In this document: piece after piece, positions 60,793 through 64,000 of the stretch
Layout of the letters: each line of letters starts with the position of its first letter
Numbering within the stretch: position 1 is the first letter of the stretch
Source: Leptodontidium sp. MPI-SDFR-AT-0119
Lineage: Eukaryota > Ascomycota > Leotiomycetes > Helotiales > Leptodontidiaceae
Reading direction: 5' to 3'
DNA: 64,000 nucleotides
Assembly: GCA_020726505.1 (NCBI GenBank)
Contig: JAHLEZ010000013.1
Coordinates: 372,001 to 436,000, forward strand
The notes under the pieces: generated by a model
Told to the model about the DNA's origin: nothing
What the model saw: only the letters and a program-made list of their open reading frames with translations
Database searches by the model: none
Translations under genes and position numbers: made by a program

Positions 60793-63407
60793 TTAAGCCC
60801 TAAGAAGATTGGCAAATACGGTGATTTTCTCCAGTTCAACATCCTGCCCACTGGCGGGCTTGGCACTACCCTTTGGCAATGCTGCGATCAACTCAACATC
60901 AATTCGGTTTACACCTGGGAGAAGTCGAGCCTCAAACAAGGGATGTCGGTGATCAACCGGGTGGCCAGGAATCAGAGGCATTGCATGCAGTCTTTGGGTT
61001 CCTGATGTAACAAATAGCTTGTGTTGACGGTCAAGCAGAGATTGAGCAATGCTTGGTTTGATCTGGAGATAATAGTGAGTCGATGGAAGATTTATAGTGA
61101 TGGACTGCTGGGCCATGGTTTCAGATGGTGGCAAATCCATACGGAAATGGCGAGCGATGTTGAGTCCTGGGTGAGTTGCAAGGCTAAGATTCGTGATCAT
61201 AGCATCGGATGAGTCTAGAGTTGTTAGCAACGTCAAATTGTGAACGTGCAAAACCTACTTTTACCAGATTGGCGCCACTTAGAATCGAAGCTTGGATTTG
61301 GTGGATTATACTGGGCTTGGTGATTGAAGGACTGGGCATATCCACCAGCGTTGTAGACATTGGAGGCTCCAGGAGTCGTTGGGGGTAGCATACCATTCGC
61401 TGTCAAGCCAGGTGATGACACGGCCTGACTAGAACCCCGAAGGTTGTTGAAAGGCGCTAGGCCTGCTGGTGAATTTCGACCAGCTTCCTCATTCTTGACC
61501 AGGGCAGCACTCGAAGGTGTTGGGGACGGAACAGAACCTGATGCGCTCCTGGCACGCTCGAGTTGCTCCAAACTGGGAGCAGGTGTTGCAGACGCAAATG
61601 GATTTCGTCCACCAGCACCATTAGCAGCAGCAAGTCCAGCCGAACCATTTGCACGAATTGCTGCTTGAGGAGTTGGAGAGTCAACAGGGGTAGGTCTGCC
61701 CGGGAACTTTAGAGTGTATTTTTGTTGCGCTGATGGAGCTGGAATCGTGGCCTGGGGCTGCTTGATTTGCAATTTGATCTTCGGGCCCACTGGAACCACT
61801 GGGGCTCCGTCAGGTGCATCTCTCTTAGCATTGGTTATCAGCTTTGTGAAGAAAGCCTAGATGTTATTAGCAGCGCGTAACAAGACAGTATAGTGACTTC
61901 TTCCTGCCGTACCTTGAATTCTAGCGCGAGCACGGAGATATCACTACCATCCTCGTTGTATTTGAAAGCGTTTTCCCAAATAAAGCTCGCCTCTTTCTCG
62001 AAAGCGGTCCAGGTTTCATATAGTGATTTACCAGTTGCTGCATTCTTGCCTTTGACACCTCTAACACCTTTCTTGAGGGTCTTCAGGCTAACAGGACGGG
62101 CAATAACTTTGTAGTAATCTTCGTAGTCGACCTTGGACGGAAGATCAATGAATGGTTGGAAGGCTGGGAAATCGTCCCTTCGTATCCACATTAGCACAGC
62201 ACGTTTTTCTTTGCACATGTTGACTTACTCAGGGTATTCCTTTTGGGCGATACAGTCGTCCACAAATCTCTCTTGGGCTTCCTGGAAGGAAAGGCCTTGG
62301 AAGCCGTCTCCCGCGTATTGAATTTCGACCAATGCAGGTGTGACACTCGTTCTCTGAGGCTGAGGGTTCTTAGGTGGTCGTCCACGTCCCTTTTTGGTGG
62401 TTGTTGTAGGAGCTTCATATTCAATTTCTCCCGGGGCATCCTCGTCACTATCACCATCTCCTTCTATCTGCGGAATTGGTTCGGGAGTGGCAGGGAACGG
62501 TGTCGGAAACGCTGTATAGCCTTCAATCAACTTGTATGCTGGGTTCCACCTCGTCATGAAGTTACTCAGAGCCTTTCTCAAGCGCTCAGAGTCCTCAAAT
62601 ATCTCAGATCCTCGCTCATTGTATTCCTTCGCATTCGCAATCATCCGCTTAAAGTAACTTTCGAGAGTAGTGAGAGTCGGGAATTCACGGCGCTTGAGTT
62701 TGGCTTCGATAGTATCCAGGGCAATAGGCATCCTAATCATCTCGTAGTAGTCTGGGAACTGCTTTTTGCTGGGGAGGGTGAGGAATGGTGTAGCAATAAG
62801 GCGTCCACTGTGAATGATGTCAGTCAAATGCGCAGATATTACGATGCAGTATTGTAGGGAAACAACGTGGTAGGAATCAGGATCCGAGGCAGACACATGA
62901 GAAGAATCGCAGAAGAATGTAAGTATGTAGTATCTGCAGCAAGTCTCTACCCGCACGAGGCTGAAGAGAGTGCACCTGTCGCAATATGAAATCGAAACAA
63001 CATACCTCTTGTCTGCCGTTTGTCGAAATGTGTCTACCAATTTCAAGCCCATCTGGGTGGTGGTTTCCGGGCTTTCTCCCTTCATGAGGTCGATGTCCTG
63101 CCATCTTGTCAGCCTTGCCTTACTGGTATGTTCGATAAGTAAGTAACGCGGAAGCACGAATGATGGTGCAGGTCGTGAACCTTCAGTGCGCCGCTTCGAG
63201 TCCCTGCGACCATCGATCGCCAATACAAAGCACAACCCACATCGCGCACTCCATCACCCATTCATCTATTTACCCCGCGCAGCAGCAGAGGAGGGCGAGG
63301 ACGAGGTAATAGACACTTACACTATTCGGCATCTTTCTTCTCTTCGCAGCGCGATCGTCCAACTCCTCGTTCCTATGGCCTCCCCCATTGACCTTGCGCT
63401 TGTCCAT
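60793..63407 (-). CDS. rsc4: RSC chromatin-remodelling complex subunit, RSC4-like double-bromodomain protein (678 aa)
   Basis: Six exons: 63407-63321, 63097-63006, 62807-62229, 62177-61913, 61856-61265 and 61214-60793. They sum to 679 codons. RSC is an essential ATP-dependent remodeller, and Rsc4 reads acetylated histone H3 tails through tandem bromodomains. The start is basic and nuclear (MDKRKVNGG...AAKRRKMPN). Bromodomain 1 (about residues 35-150) has FLTLPSKKQFPDYYEMIRMP, then TLESYFKRMIANAKEYNERG with the acetyl-lysine Asn region. An AT-hook-like KKGRGRPPKNP sits in the linker. Bromodomain 2 (about 255-345) has FIDLPSKVDYEDYYKVIARP and FIWENAFKYNEDGSD. A low-complexity Pro/Ala/Ser region follows. 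The C-terminal domain (NIARHFRMDLPPSETMAQQS, RLLPGVNRIDVELIA) matches fungal RSC4 proteins. Introns 1 and 2 are long here (223 and 198 bp); the others are 50-56 bp. Confidence 0.92.
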
Positions 63408-64000
63408 GTTGTCCTTTCCGGTCGTGCGTCGCCGGACCAGGGCCGATTAATGATGCGCCGCGGAGGCTCTCGTGGATTGTATTGAAGTTACAATTGCTTG
63501 CTGCGGTGTTGGCGCAGGGTGCTGGGCGACGCGATCACTCTGCTGGCGCGTCGTGGAGTGAGGATTGAGAAGATCCTTGTGTGGTTGGATGGCTTGGGCT
63601 GGGTTTGCCGAAATGGGATGGGAGTGAAGGTTCACGAAAATCGAAAATCGAAAATCGTATTCGTAGCTCTGAAGTGTGCTGTGAGGACAAATGTTGATTA
63701 TTCCTTTTGCCAGGAAAATCTAAATTCATTCACTTGTTGCGCAATTCAATGTTCTTTGCCCGCCACAGGACATTGGCTGGTCGGCTGGGCTTCATCCATT
63801 TGAATATCTCGCTTGACACGTGACTGCTGACCCTAACTCATTTCCGGGTAGCGCACTGACTAGCGCCCGTACAAGGCTGCGAAGAGGAGCATTGTTTACT
63901 TGAGTGGTCCTCGGAGTGAATACAACTTTTAAGTTCGCAACAACACCTTCACCGTTCTGATTGCCCTCTCTCTCGCGCCCGATTTCGGATCGCCTACACT
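63408..64000. other. promoter side of RSC4 and window edge
   Basis: 593 bp upstream of RSC4, with an AAAATCGAAAATCG repeat near 63637-63656. It may include the leader of a divergent gene beyond the window, but nothing is coding here. Confidence 0.45.

Noticed and set aside
63098..63320. Possible snoRNA in the long first intron of the RSC4-like gene (TGATGG, CTGA)
   Set aside because: The C box has a mismatch and no flanking stem was found.
1..64000. Transposons, CRISPR arrays, biosynthetic cluster or viral insertion
   Set aside because: No transposase, reverse transcriptase, terminal repeats, PKS/NRPS genes or viral proteins are visible in any frame.

Overview
The window is nuclear DNA of a filamentous ascomycete (Pezizomycotina). 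The gene content and style suggest Leotiomycetes, but that placement is inference. The evidence is compact protein-coding genes with many short introns (about 43-120 bp; GTAAGT/GTATGT-like donors, CTAAC/CTGAC-like branch points, YAG acceptors), families typical of this group (fungal caspase-like domain, Zn2Cys6 regulators, hybrid histidine kinase, DUF7707-like GPI protein, CE8 pectin methylesterase), and no operon structure. I rebuilt splice sites by hand; where stated, exon lengths and phases add up to whole codons.

Layout. 0-13.9 kb is sparse: a PH-domain gene on the minus strand (1580-3420) with an apparent one-base frameshift, a 6.6 kb stretch without a convincing gene, and a six-exon orphan gene (10016-12282) with a 13-residue tandem repeat. 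13.9-35 kb is mainly minus-strand regulatory, surface and secreted functions: a caspase-like/Zn2Cys6 fusion (13898-about 17.5 kb), a four-helix membrane protein, a 1502-aa hybrid histidine kinase, a secreted pectin methylesterase, a single-pass Ser/Thr-rich membrane protein whose 5' end is ambiguous, and a thioredoxin-fold protein. 35-41 kb holds a Ypt35-like PX protein, a Cys-rich GPI-type surface protein, and a choline/ethanolamine phosphotransferase.

42-64 kb is dense housekeeping, rich in chromatin, transcription and translation genes: an IQ-motif protein, a SAS4-domain protein (histone acetylation), TAF2 (TFIID), CDC26 (anaphase-promoting complex), an RG-rich probable mitochondrial protein, mitochondrial ribosome recycling factor, a small F-box/2EXR-like protein, the ribosome-associated Hsp70 Ssb with 11 exons, and an RSC4-like double-bromodomain subunit. 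These genes are neighbours rather than one pathway.

The most unusual item is the 13.9-17.5 kb gene. A caspase-like domain with an intact His/Cys pair is joined in one open reading frame to a complete Zn2Cys6 cluster and a fungal transcription-factor domain. It would be a candidate signalling protease-regulator, if the transcript is confirmed as a single unit.
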